Under the pieces are notes generated by a model that did not search any database, had not been told where the DNA came from, and was given only the letters and a program-made list of their open reading frames with translations. Positions 40,983 to 49,801 of a DNA stretch of 64,000 nt are shown piece after piece (the first letter of the stretch is position 1; the number at the start of each line of letters is the position of its first letter). The translations under genes and the position numbers were made by a program. Source of the DNA: CAYJAY01 sp964370715 (lineage in GTDB: Bacteria > Bacillota > Clostridia > Oscillospirales > Ruminococcaceae); assembly GCA_964370715.1 (NCBI GenBank), contig CAYJKJ010000003.1:62001-126000 (forward strand). The letters are read 5' to 3'.

Positions 40983-42638
40983 TCACCTTTTGTTTTCTGT
41001 TGGCGGAACAACCATATTTTTATAATAAATTTTATACTGATTTTTTCCGCTGTTTTTTGCATGATACATCGCTTTGTCGGCAGCGTTGAAAAGCTCGATG
41101 TAGTCTGTTCCATCCTGCGGCGATACCGAAACGCCAACGCTTCCCGAAATCTCAACGCTTTTTCCGCCCTCGCCAACATAAGATTTTGATAAAATATCGC
41201 AGATAGCTCCAGCTTTTTTCTCGATTACTTTTCGGTCTATCGTTCCAATCATAAACACAATGAATTCATCTCCGCCAATTCTAGCGACAACATCATATGG
41301 TCTGAAAAGCTGCACAATCATCTTGCTAACATCCGATAAAACAAAATCGCCATACGAATGCCCAAATGTATCGTTTATCATCTTAAAATTATCAAGATCA
41401 AACATAAAGAACGAGCCTATACCGTTCAACGAAAGATGGGAATCAATTCTGGTTTGCGCTCCAAATTTGTTCAACGCTCCGGTTATCGAATCGGTTTCCG
41501 CTTTTCTTCTAAGGCTTAATTCTTTTTCCTTTTCACCTTGAATTTCGTCGATTGTTATAACAAGCTTTAAGTCCCCCGTCATGTTATCGGGATCGCTCGT
41601 TGCTTTAAGCCGATACCAAAGATGCTCGTCGTTTTTTTTGACCTCTGTTTCGCTGTCTCGGTCGTGTTTCATCCTTAAAGATCTAAATTCAAACGAAAAA
41701 TCATTGTGTCCTTTTTCATGATCTTGAACAACTCTTTTTGGGTATATCTTTTCAATCTCGACAAAATCATCCGGATGAACATATTTTGATTTAATAACAT
41801 CAAGCTGCTCGGTAAACGGAATTGTTTTGTCTACTTCGATCTCTTTTCCGTTAAACAAAAGCCTTAGCGGTTTATCCTTTGAACAGTTGATCTCACACAC
41901 TATGTCGGCTAAATGGAAAAGTGCGTATTTAAAAACTCTGTCTTTAGTTATCTTGTCTTCAAGTTCTTTTGTTTTAAGCTTAAAATTATGAAGAATAATT
42001 ATTCTAATCATCAACAACAACGTGAGATAGAATATCGACAAAAGCGTTACCGCCAACATTATCTGTTGTAGCGACACAATTGATTTGAGGTAGTTATAGA
42101 AAAAATAAGAGTTTGCGCCCATAAACAACGTTAAGGTAAGCGTTATAACAAAGATAAACGAAATGAATTCCCAATTTTCGCTTATAATCTGCATATGCTT
42201 TTTCGAAATAAACGTCATAAATAAAATAAGGGTGCATATATTTAAACCTATCGCCAAAACGGTTGTGAACCAAAGCATTGTGTGGTCATATAAGAACAAA
42301 ACAGGTTCAAGGCCGTTTACCAGAGAAAAAGCGGAAACAACAACCGAACGCAAAACAAATAGATGCAACATCGTTCCTAAAACCATCGTTGCAATTCCAA
42401 CAAACTTTGCCTTATACAAAATCAATGCTTCGATCAAAAAAACCGATATAGTCAGATAATAATGTCCGACCGTTATATCGACCGCTTCAATTATATAAAA
42501 ACAAAAACCAATCGAATTTATTCCGCAAAATAACATTAATAATATTTTATGAAGTTTTCTTGTTTTCGCAATCTTTGAAGTTAGCCTAAATAGCAAAAAT
42601 GAATATATAAAAACTATAATACCTGACAGTCCTAGCAA
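40983..42638 (-). CDS. Membrane-bound diguanylate cyclase (GGDEF)
   Basis: About 551 residues: seven or eight membrane helices (about 1-220), a PAS-like middle (about 235-375), a short coiled linker and a GGDEF domain (about 385-540). The active site GGDEF is intact (ARIGGDEF), DLDNFKMIND holds the metal Asp, and RPYD five residues before GGDEF is the product-inhibition I-site. It should make cyclic di-GMP and be feedback regulated. The start is unclear: TTG 42638 lacks a close ribosome site, while GAGAGGTG lies about 20 bases further upstream with no standard start codon in frame. Confidence 0.9.
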   Translation of the reverse strand: MLGLSGIIVFIYSFLLFRLTSKIAKTRKLHKILLMLFCGINSIGFCFYIIEAVDITVGHYYLTISVFLIEALILYKAKFVGIATMVLGTMLHLFVLRSVVVSAFSLVNGLEPVLFLYDHTMLWFTTVLAIGLNICTLILFMTFISKKHMQIISENWEFISFIFVITLTLTLFMGANSYFFYNYLKSIVSLQQIMLAVTLLSIFYLTLLLMIRIIILHNFKLKTKELEDKITKDRVFKYALFHLADIVCEINCSKDKPLRLLFNGKEIEVDKTIPFTEQLDVIKSKYVHPDDFVEIEKIYPKRVVQDHEKGHNDFSFEFRSLRMKHDRDSETEVKKNDEHLWYRLKATSDPDNMTGDLKLVITIDEIQGEKEKELSLRRKAETDSITGALNKFGAQTRIDSHLSLNGIGSFFMFDLDNFKMINDTFGHSYGDFVLSDVSKMIVQLFRPYDVVARIGGDEFIVFMIGTIDRKVIEKKAGAICDILSKSYVGEGGKSVEISGSVGVSVSPQDGTDYIELFNAADKAMYHAKNSGKNQYKIYYKNMVVPPTENKR

Positions 42639-42827
42639 GACACTTTCAGTGATAACTATACACCTCTCTTTAACATAATATCTTTTTCAAAAAAGTCAAT
42701 CCAATAATAGATGGATAACATTATTCCGAATATTTAAAAACTGATTATATCATATCATGTTTTCAACTAGGTGTCTATTTATGCGATAAAAGTTCAAAAA
42801 ATATTGGTCAAAAATATACCAATTCCC

Positions 42828-42992
42828 TCATTTTCGCCGTTTTTTGGTAAAATATACCGCTAATCCTATCGCTGTAGCCACAGCTACTACCGCCAACACA
42901 GCCCAAATCGGGCTAAATGAAGAGGTAACAAAAATTGCGGTGGGGCCATCCGCCCCACCGATTATACCAATGCTTGCTGCGTTTTTAAACAT
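42828..42992 (-). CDS. 54-residue membrane peptide with a decarboxylase beta-subunit motif
   Basis: From ATG 42992 the peptide reads MFKNAASIGIIGGADGPTAI, then FVTSS, one membrane helix and a KKRRK tail. The GIIGGADGPTAIF string is the most conserved segment of the beta subunit of sodium-pumping decarboxylases (OadB/GcdB/MmdB), but here it stands alone with a single helix. Short proteins of this kind recur in Firmicutes. It follows the ammonia-lyase gene by 52 bp on the same strand. The DNA coding for GGADGPT is itself a perfect hairpin (GGTGGGGC/GCCCCACC). Function unknown. Confidence 0.55.
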   Translation of the reverse strand: MFKNAASIGIIGGADGPTAIFVTSSFSPIWAVLAVVAVATAIGLAVYFTKKRRK

Positions 42993-43044
42993 ACTATCAA
43001 AACATCTTTCTTTTTTATCTGACGTGATTTGTCGTGTTGAAATA

Positions 43045-44250
43045 TTAATCAATCCAATCTTTTGTCCAAACAATTTTTTCATACATATCGGGATCTGTGT
43101 CCCCTTCGGTTGAAAAGCAAAGCACACGAGAGCCGGCGTCTAGCCCTAGCTTTTCTCTTAACTCTTTGTATTCCTCCATAAGCAGAATAGCGACAGCCGT
43201 TCCGGTTGGAACTGCGCCCGATTCTCCCGAGATAACCCTTTGGTCACCTTTGAGCGGAGCTGAAAGCACCCTCATTCCATACGCCGTCACCCAATCGGGA
43301 GCTGAAACAAAACAGGTTGTGTTGTCTTTAAGAATTTCAAAAGAAATGCTGTTTGGTTCTCCGCAAGCAAGACCCGCCATAATTGTTAGAAGATCTCCTT
43401 CAACAATTTCGGGGGAACCATCTCCTTTAACAGCGCTCTTGTAATGGCAATCAGCAACATCCGCTTCAACCACAATAACCTTCGGGCAGTTTTCTTTGTA
43501 GACGTTTGAAAAATAGCCCTGAACCGCTCCGGCAAAAGAACCTACTCCGGCTTGCACAAAAACATGGGTAGGTGGTTCGGATTTTTCGCAAAACTGTTCG
43601 TTTGCTTCGTGTGCGATAACGCCATATCCTTGCATAATCCAACTCGGGATATCCTCGTATCCGTCCCAAGCCGTGTCTTGAACAACAACCCCATTTTTGG
43701 ATAGCGCCGCTTGTTCAACCGCTTTTCTTACGCAAACATCATAGTTGAAATCCTCTATTTGGGCAAAAGCACCCTCGGCTTTTATGTTGTTAAGACGTGT
43801 TTCACTTGTTCCTTTTGGCATAAAAACAAACGCTTTTTGGCGAAGTTTGTTTGCCGCCCAAGCCACTGCTCTGCCGTGGTTTCCGTCGGTCGCTGTATAA
43901 AAAGAGATCTCTCCGATTTTTTGTTTTGTTTCATCCGATATAACGGTGTTAAAGTCAAGCTTTGATATATCGGTTTCAACAAGCTTTGCTATATATTTCG
44001 CCATTGCGTATGCGCCGCCTAAAACTTTAAAGGAATTAAGGCTAAATCTGTATGATTCGTCTTTGACGAAAAAACTTGCTACATCTAGTTTTTTTGCTAG
44101 GTTCTCAAGATTTGCTAGCGGCGTGTAGCTATAGCCCGGCATACTTCTATGAAACTGCTGTGCTGTTTCGATGTTTTGTTGCGACATAATCTTAAGCCAT
44201 TTCCCGTCCCCTTTCGGCATATTGTTAAAGCTATATTTTATCTCTTGCAT
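43045..44250 (-). CDS. dpaL: Diaminopropionate ammonia-lyase
   Basis: PLP enzyme splitting 2,3-diaminopropionate (and often D-serine) into pyruvate and ammonia. 401 residues with VKDESYRFSLNSFKVLGG (PLP Lys), ATDGNHGRAVAWAA, MPKGTSETR, QDTAWDGYEDIP, QAGVGSFAGAVQGYF and LACGEPN, all in the order seen in DpaL/YgeX. It is isolated here, not beside the purine-catabolic genes that flank ygeX in E. coli. A perfect -35 TTGACA lies at 44345-44340 on the minus strand, with a weak -10. Confidence 0.92.
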   Translation of the reverse strand: MQEIKYSFNNMPKGDGKWLKIMSQQNIETAQQFHRSMPGYSYTPLANLENLAKKLDVASFFVKDESYRFSLNSFKVLGGAYAMAKYIAKLVETDISKLDFNTVISDETKQKIGEISFYTATDGNHGRAVAWAANKLRQKAFVFMPKGTSETRLNNIKAEGAFAQIEDFNYDVCVRKAVEQAALSKNGVVVQDTAWDGYEDIPSWIMQGYGVIAHEANEQFCEKSEPPTHVFVQAGVGSFAGAVQGYFSNVYKENCPKVIVVEADVADCHYKSAVKGDGSPEIVEGDLLTIMAGLACGEPNSISFEILKDNTTCFVSAPDWVTAYGMRVLSAPLKGDQRVISGESGAVPTGTAVAILLMEEYKELREKLGLDAGSRVLCFSTEGDTDPDMYEKIVWTKDWID

Positions 44251-44469
44251 CGTTGGAAAACTCCCCTTTTATTTTTCTTTTAATTTTAACCTTTTTTTCA
44301 AACATAATCAACAAAACTTTAAAATAAAGTTTTACAGACTGTCAAAAAACCTTTATTACAAATTCAGCCTTTATTTAAAATGCACAAATATAATGACTGG
44401 AATGTAGGTGGAGGGGATCTGTTTCTCCCGAAAAAAATAATAGAAAACAAGGTCTTTTACAACCAATCT

Positions 44470-44699
44470 CCACACCCAAGCTAATTAATTCCCGAAGCGA
44501 AGCACATTCCCACCCAAAACCCACCAATCCAGCTTTTGCCTGTCACCAAGATCTCAAGCGGCAAAAGCGAGCGGGTTCTTAGGGCGTGTGTCGCCCTAAG
44601 TCGTTAAGGGGGGTTGTGGGGGGTTGTTAGGGGGCGTCACTGGGGGTTAGTCGAAAAACCCCCTCACGCCCCCTAACATCGACAGATTCATGGCGTTTG
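44470..44699 (+). repeat. R3 structured repeat, copy 2
   Basis: Same order of elements as copy 1 (CCCGAAGCGAAGC, GCTTTTGCC/GGCAAAAGC, TTAGGGCG/CGCCCTAA). The long stem here is GTTAGGGGGCGT/ACGCCCCCTAAC. Ends with the shared ATTCATGGCGTTTG. Confidence 0.9.
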
Positions 44700-44716
44700 A
44701 TGGAAGCAAAAAACAA

Positions 44717-44741
44717 GGTAGGAGGAGGGGCTTCTCCTACC
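44717..44741. repeat. Small hairpin repeat next to R3
   Basis: GGTAGGAG pairs with CTCCTACC. A related but imperfect string (GTAGGTGGAGGGG...TTCTCCCG) lies before R3 at about 44404-44430. Confidence 0.5.
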
Positions 44742-44767
44742 GAAAATCAGCACAAATGCCCTTAAAC

Positions 44768-44789
44768 GGGACGATGTGGGCATCGCCCC
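44768..44789. repeat. REP-like hairpin
   Basis: GGGACGATG and CATCGCCCC pair around TGGG. The following CTACC gives the CCCCTAC end common to REP-like palindromes in this group. Confidence 0.5.
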
Positions 44790-45077
44790 CTACCAGTATT
44801 TTTATAATTTTGTGCAATATTTTTTAGGGTATACCTTTTTTGACACGCTGACAATTATCTCTGCTTGTGGGCTAAGATATTTGAACCCCCCCGGTTTCTC
44901 CATATAAATTCACCTACAATAAAACCAAAAAGAGGGGTATAATAGAAATAGAAAACATTAAAAATATAAACATTTTATTAACAGAAATTAATTTTTGTGG
45001 AAAAAATGCGCTAGATGTTGTATAATGTTTATGTTTTATATTATAGATCGACTTAAATTCCCGGAGGATTTTTTAAT

Positions 45078-47624
45078 ATGTCTTTGAAAGATAACCACGA
45101 CCAAAACAAAAACAAAACCGTTCCTGATTCGGAGAACGGAAAAAATAATGTTGAAACCGCACCCGAAAAAATAAAAATAGGTGTTCAACCAACGCCGACG
45201 AAAGATACAGGCGTTGTTGAAAAAAAGCCTGCCGAAGATTCACCCCAACAGGCTAAAGATGAGAAAAAAGAAAAACCCACCACAGCAAAAACTGTGTTGG
45301 GGGTAACGCCGAGCAAGACACCCGATAGCGAAAAACCTTCGGGGGACGTTAAGGTTAAAACATTTGATGTTCCGGCAGAACCCGGAATGCCGGATTTCTC
45401 GCTCCCAAGAGATCTTAGGCGGTTGCCGGATATTATAACCAAACGAGATAAACGCCCAAGGGTTGGGAAAAAAATTGCGTTTTTCTTTCTTCAACTTTTT
45501 GTAGGGGTTCTCTGTCTTGCTGTTATAGCTTTGGGGGTTCTCGGAGTTGTTGTGTCTCTTTATCTGCATGAAGCAACTCAGGAAGATGACACACTGCTTG
45601 ACCTTAACCAAATAAAATTAACCTACACAACGACGCTTGTTGCCCTCGACCCTTTAACGGAACAATATGAGCCGTATCAGCTTATATATGGTGAGGAAAA
45701 CAGAAAATGGATCGAATATGAAGATATGTCAAGCACCCTCATTAACTCAATAGTTGCCTCGGAAGACCGTCGCTTTTGGACCCATAATGGGGTCGACTGG
45801 GGTCGAACTATCCTAGCAACTTTAAACCAATTTATCCCCGCCCTTGATATCTCTGAAACATCATTCGGAGCTTCAACCATTCACCAACAGCTAATAAAAA
45901 ACCTGACCGGTGAAAACCAGGTAGATGGTTTTGAAGGATATCTCAGAAAGATGCGTGAGATATATCGTGCGTTTATGTTAAACAATGAGTTTTCAAAAGA
46001 ACAGGTTCTTGAAGCATATCTTAACACGTTTAGGCTTTCGGGAACTATAGCCGGAATTGAATCGGCAGCCAACAACTATTTTGCAAAGACTACCGAAGAG
46101 CTCACCGCTGCGGAATGCGCAGCGATTATCTGCATAACAAAATCTCCCAACACACTCGACCCATACACAAACCCCGAAAACAACCGAAGAGAAAGAGATA
46201 TTGTTCTTTTCCAGATGCACGACTACGGTTATTTGACCGATGCGGAGTATGAAGCTGCCCAAAAAGAAAGCGACAACATGGAGTTTAACACCGAGCAATA
46301 CTACTCTAGGCTCAACGAAACCTACACATTTTTCACCGACACCGTTATCCGTGAAGTTATAGCGGATTTCCAAACATATCTCGGTTTAACCTCGGCGCAA
46401 GCAAACGACCTTTTATACACCGGAGGCTTAACCATCTACACCACCATCGACCACGAGCTACAACAATATGTCGACGAATCGATGGAATACCCCGGAGGTC
46501 CTGTAACTTGGGAGGCTTCCGCAAGGAGCAGTTCCGAAGAAGCGGGCGCAACTCTTCAAGGAGCTTCGGTTATCCTCGACTTCAACGGCGAACTTAAAGC
46601 TGTTGGCGGAGCGTTGGGGGAAAAAGAAAAAAGCTTAACAACAAACTATGCTGTCGATGTTCCGAGAAAAACCGGTTCTTCGATGAAACCTATCGCAGCG
46701 TATGCTCCCGCTCTCGAAATAGGAGCAATAAGCTATGGCACTATGCTCCCCGATGCGCCAATACAGATCTATGAAGACAGCCAATGGCCGCAAAACTACT
46801 CTAATACTTTCGGTCAATATGGCAACACCGTTTCGCTTTCAACCGCAATAGCGGTTTCGCTGAACACAACGGCAGTCTATGCGCTAAACCTTATCGGCCC
46901 CGAATTTGCGTATGACTTTTTAACAACAAGGCTGGGAATAACAACGCTAGTAGGCGAAGGTCCCGTCAACGACAAAACTTTGTCGCTAGCCCTTGGTGGA
47001 TTAACCTATGGAGTAAGCGTCTATGAAATGGCGGCGGCATATCTTCCGTTTGGAAACGGCGGCTACTACTACGAACCCCATAGCTATACAAAGATTGTCG
47101 ACAACAAAGGAAACGTTATTCTTGACAAAACCTCGCTTATTCAACCTATTAAAGCAATGTCGGACAGCACTGCATACCAGATGAACCAACTGCTTCAAGA
47201 TGTTATGCACGCCCCCGGAACGGGTGCTGCGGCTTCGTTCACGACCGATCTTCCGCTTGCCGGAAAATCCGGAACTTCGACAGGAACGCTTGCCGGTTCA
47301 TACGACTATTGGTTTATCGGAATGACCCCATATTATTGTATGGCAACTTGGGAAGGATACGTCAACCCCGAAATGCCGCTTTCCTATTCAAGCCCTAGCT
47401 ATTCAGGACCTCGTATGGCTTGGAAATATGTCATGAGCCGAGCTTCGGAGGATGCTGAATATCTCGACTTCCCCGAATCAGACGGAGTTGTTTCAAAATA
47501 CACTTGTTCCGTGACGGGCGACCTTGCAAACAGCAGTTGTCCTCGTGTACTTTCCTATTTCGATGGAGATAATCTTCCCGATTATTGCCCGGTAAGCCAT
47601 GCGGCGGCGGAGCCAACTCCATAA
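45078..47624 (+). CDS. Class A penicillin-binding protein (transglycosylase/transpeptidase)
   Basis: Bifunctional peptidoglycan synthase of 848 residues. A Lys/Pro/Glu-rich cytoplasmic tail of about 130 residues precedes one membrane helix (about 133-160). The GT51 domain shows EDRRFWTHNGVDWG (catalytic Glu near 228) and GASTIHQQLIKNLTG. The transpeptidase domain has Ser535 in GSSMKPIAAYAP, SLN, and Lys730 in GKSGTSTG. The C-terminus has four Cys (YTCSVTGDLANSSC). Start ATG follows GGAGG. It is monocistronic with a terminator. The long tail is unusual but common in Clostridia PBP1 proteins. Confidence 0.95.
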   Translation: MSLKDNHDQNKNKTVPDSENGKNNVETAPEKIKIGVQPTPTKDTGVVEKKPAEDSPQQAKDEKKEKPTTAKTVLGVTPSKTPDSEKPSGDVKVKTFDVPAEPGMPDFSLPRDLRRLPDIITKRDKRPRVGKKIAFFFLQLFVGVLCLAVIALGVLGVVVSLYLHEATQEDDTLLDLNQIKLTYTTTLVALDPLTEQYEPYQLIYGEENRKWIEYEDMSSTLINSIVASEDRRFWTHNGVDWGRTILATLNQFIPALDISETSFGASTIHQQLIKNLTGENQVDGFEGYLRKMREIYRAFMLNNEFSKEQVLEAYLNTFRLSGTIAGIESAANNYFAKTTEELTAAECAAIICITKSPNTLDPYTNPENNRRERDIVLFQMHDYGYLTDAEYEAAQKESDNMEFNTEQYYSRLNETYTFFTDTVIREVIADFQTYLGLTSAQANDLLYTGGLTIYTTIDHELQQYVDESMEYPGGPVTWEASARSSSEEAGATLQGASVILDFNGELKAVGGALGEKEKSLTTNYAVDVPRKTGSSMKPIAAYAPALEIGAISYGTMLPDAPIQIYEDSQWPQNYSNTFGQYGNTVSLSTAIAVSLNTTAVYALNLIGPEFAYDFLTTRLGITTLVGEGPVNDKTLSLALGGLTYGVSVYEMAAAYLPFGNGGYYYEPHSYTKIVDNKGNVILDKTSLIQPIKAMSDSTAYQMNQLLQDVMHAPGTGAAASFTTDLPLAGKSGTSTGTLAGSYDYWFIGMTPYYCMATWEGYVNPEMPLSYSSPSYSGPRMAWKYVMSRASEDAEYLDFPESDGVVSKYTCSVTGDLANSSCPRVLSYFDGDNLPDYCPVSHAAAEPTP

Positions 47625-47640
47625 ACTAAAAACTTAGTAT

Positions 47641-47694
47641 AAAAAACCTTGTTTAACGTGATATTTTTTTTCATGTAACACAAGGTTTTTTTTT
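47641..47694 (+). terminator. Terminator of the PBP gene
   Basis: AAACCTTGT pairs with ACAAGGTTT across an AT-rich loop, followed by nine T. Confidence 0.8.
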
Positions 47695-47721
47695 ATAAAT
47701 ATACAAAAAAATGAAAAGTTA

Positions 47722-47750
47722 TTGACAAAGATAAAAGTTTTATTTATATT
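47722..47750 (+). promoter_or_regulatory. Promoter of potABCD
   Basis: TTGACA (47722-47727), 17-bp spacer, TATATT (47745-47750), 185 bp before potA. Confidence 0.85.
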
Positions 47751-47756
47751 AAGAGT

Positions 47757-47930
47757 ATTGTCCCAAAAAGGAGGGCAAAAAACCCGGGGAATTCTCTTTA
47801 ACTGTAGCCATGTTTTTTAAGCGTGGTGTAACAAACCTTTTTGCGGGGTCAAGGAGAAGGAACCGACCGTCACAAGGCGGAACAAAAATTATAAAGATAC
47901 GCTGGAATGTGTATCGACCGCAAAGGGGTA
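47757..47930 (+). promoter_or_regulatory. Long untranslated leader of potABCD, possible structured RNA
   Basis: About 175 nt between promoter and potA, more GC-rich than other leaders here. Visible stems include CCATG/CGTGG, CCG/CGG around TCACAAGG, and GATACGC/GTGTATC just before the AAAGGGG ribosome site. It does not match any riboswitch consensus I know. Confidence 0.4.
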
Positions 47931-47934
47931 GAAA

Positions 47935-48999
47935 ATGAAAAACAATATTGTAGTGCGTCTTGACAACATTAGTGTTGCATTTGGTAAAGAAGAAATTCTT
48001 TCGGGTCTCAGTCTTGATATCCATGACAGAGAATTTGTAACGCTTTTGGGACCTTCAGGATGCGGAAAAACGACAACTCTGCGAGTTATTGGTGGGTTTT
48101 TATTTCCCGATAACGGTAGAGTTATTTTTGATGGCAAGAATATCACAACTCTTCCGCCATACAAAAGAGAGGTAAACACGGTATTCCAAAGATATGCGTT
48201 GTTCCCTCATTTGAACGTGTTTGACAACATCGCGTTCGGGCTTCGAGTGAACAAAGTTCCCGAAGACCAAATCAAAGACAAGGTCACCGAGATGATTGAA
48301 CTTGTCAACCTTAAAGGTTTTGAACTCAGGCGAGTGAACAAGATGTCGGGCGGGCAACAACAACGTGTTGCAATTGCAAGAGCGCTTGTTAACCAACCGA
48401 GAGTTTTGCTTCTTGATGAACCTTTAGGGGCGCTTGACCTAAAGCTTAGAAAGGAAATGCAGGTCGAACTCAAACGTATTCAACAAAGCCTTAACATAAC
48501 GTTTATCTACGTTACCCACGACCAAGAAGAAGCCTTGACAATGTCGGACACCGTTGTTGTTATGAACGACGGAATTATCCAACAAATAGGATCCCCGATG
48601 GATATCTACAACGAACCGGTCAACGCTTTTGTCGCCGACTTTATTGGGGAAAGCAACATATTAAACGGTGTTTTCCAAAAAGATAAGTTGGTTGAATTTG
48701 CCGGGGCAACATTTAAATGTGTCGACAAGGGTTTTGATAAAAAAGAATATGTTCAAATAGTTGTTCGTCCCGAAGACATCATGCTTGTTCCGGAATCAAA
48801 AGGAATGATAACCGGAATAGTTAAGAGCGTTGTGTTTAAAGGGGTCCACTACGAAATGATAGTGGAGCAAGGCAACTATCTTTGGAAAGTTCATTCGACA
48901 TCGTTTGAGCAACCCGGAACCATTGTTGGCATGGATATTGGACCCGATGAAATCCATATCATGAAAAGAATGGAGGGCGAAACGATTGATCAAGTCTAA
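47935..48999 (+). CDS. potA: Spermidine/putrescine ABC transporter, ATP-binding protein
   Basis: 354-residue ATPase of the polyamine importer: Walker A GPSGCGKTT (about 39-47), VFQRYALFPHLNV (Q-loop), MSGGQQQRVAIARAL signature, LLLDEPLGALD, and THDQEEA. A C-terminal TOBE-like domain includes VRPEDIMLVPE. All features fit PotA. First of four overlapping genes; it extends 14 bp into potB. Confidence 0.95.
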   Translation: MKNNIVVRLDNISVAFGKEEILSGLSLDIHDREFVTLLGPSGCGKTTTLRVIGGFLFPDNGRVIFDGKNITTLPPYKREVNTVFQRYALFPHLNVFDNIAFGLRVNKVPEDQIKDKVTEMIELVNLKGFELRRVNKMSGGQQQRVAIARALVNQPRVLLLDEPLGALDLKLRKEMQVELKRIQQSLNITFIYVTHDQEEALTMSDTVVVMNDGIIQQIGSPMDIYNEPVNAFVADFIGESNILNGVFQKDKLVEFAGATFKCVDKGFDKKEYVQIVVRPEDIMLVPESKGMITGIVKSVVFKGVHYEMIVEQGNYLWKVHSTSFEQPGTIVGMDIGPDEIHIMKRMEGETIDQV

Positions 49000-49801
49000 A
49001 GGCCTCGCAACTCCTTATATAATATGGATGGTTATATTCACCCTTGTCCCGTTGGGGCTTGTCGTGATGTATGCATTCACCGACAGCACAGGAGCGTTCA
49101 CGTTCCAAAACCTTGCTGATATCGGAAAATACACCTCGGTTTTTTCTCGCTCGATTTGGCTAGCGGCAATAGCAACCGTTATATGTCTTGTTGTTGCGTT
49201 TCCGCTTTCGTATAAAATGTCGAGAATGCCGGAGGGCAGACAGACTATAATGCTTATGCTTATAATGCTCCCTATGTGGATGAACTTTCTTTTAAGAACC
49301 TATTCTTGGATGTCTATTCTTGAAAACAACGGTCTTTTAAACAGATTGTTCGAACTAATAGGTCTCGGACCCTTCAAAATGATTAACACACAAGGTGCGG
49401 TTATATTAGGTATGGTTTATAACTATCTTCCGTTTATGATTATGCCGCTCTATTCGATAATGACCAAGATAGATAATTCGGTTATCGAAGCTGCCCAAGA
49501 TCTTGGGGCAAACAACAAAACCATCCTTTCAAAAATCCTTCTTCCGCTTTCGATGCCCGGAATTTCAAGCGGAATACTTATGGTTTTTGTTCCCTCTATT
49601 AGCACATTTATTATTTCGAGAATGCTCGGCGGTGGCGGAAACCTTTTGATTGGTGACCTTATCGAGATGCAGTTCCTAGGAAACGCATACAACCCTCATC
49701 TGGGATCGGCTTTAGCGTTGGTGCTAATGGTTTTGGTATTGCTATGTATGAGCATACTAGGCTCATCTGACAACGAAAGTGCGGAGGAGATGTATAAATG
49801 A
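48986..49801 (+). CDS. potB: Spermidine/putrescine ABC transporter permease
   Basis: 271 residues, six membrane helices, with the ATPase-docking EAA loop EAAQDLGANNKTILSKILLP. MWMNFLLRTYSWM is typical of PotB. The start is TTG 48986 with GGAGGG eight bases before it, inside the end of potA. It overlaps potC by four bases. Confidence 0.93.
   Translation: MIKSKGLATPYIIWMVIFTLVPLGLVVMYAFTDSTGAFTFQNLADIGKYTSVFSRSIWLAAIATVICLVVAFPLSYKMSRMPEGRQTIMLMLIMLPMWMNFLLRTYSWMSILENNGLLNRLFELIGLGPFKMINTQGAVILGMVYNYLPFMIMPLYSIMTKIDNSVIEAAQDLGANNKTILSKILLPLSMPGISSGILMVFVPSISTFIISRMLGGGGNLLIGDLIEMQFLGNAYNPHLGSALALVLMVLVLLCMSILGSSDNESAEEMYK

Larger units (their letters stand above)
44251..45077. other. 827-bp intergenic region with repeats upstream of the PBP gene
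   Basis: No convincing gene. It contains the dpaL promoter area (44340-44345 as -35), R3 copy 2 (44470-44699), and two REP-like hairpins at 44717-44741 and 44768-44789. AT-rich DNA with a TATAAT at 45021-45026 precedes the PBP gene. Confidence 0.8.

Noticed and set aside
42993..43127. Longer version of the GIIGGADGPT peptide starting at 43127
   Set aside because: The extension overlaps the ammonia-lyase coding sequence in another frame; ATG 42992 is the only start outside it.
47757..47930. Known guanidine, glycine or SAM riboswitch upstream of potA
   Set aside because: None of the conserved core strings of these classes is present; kept only as an unassigned leader.
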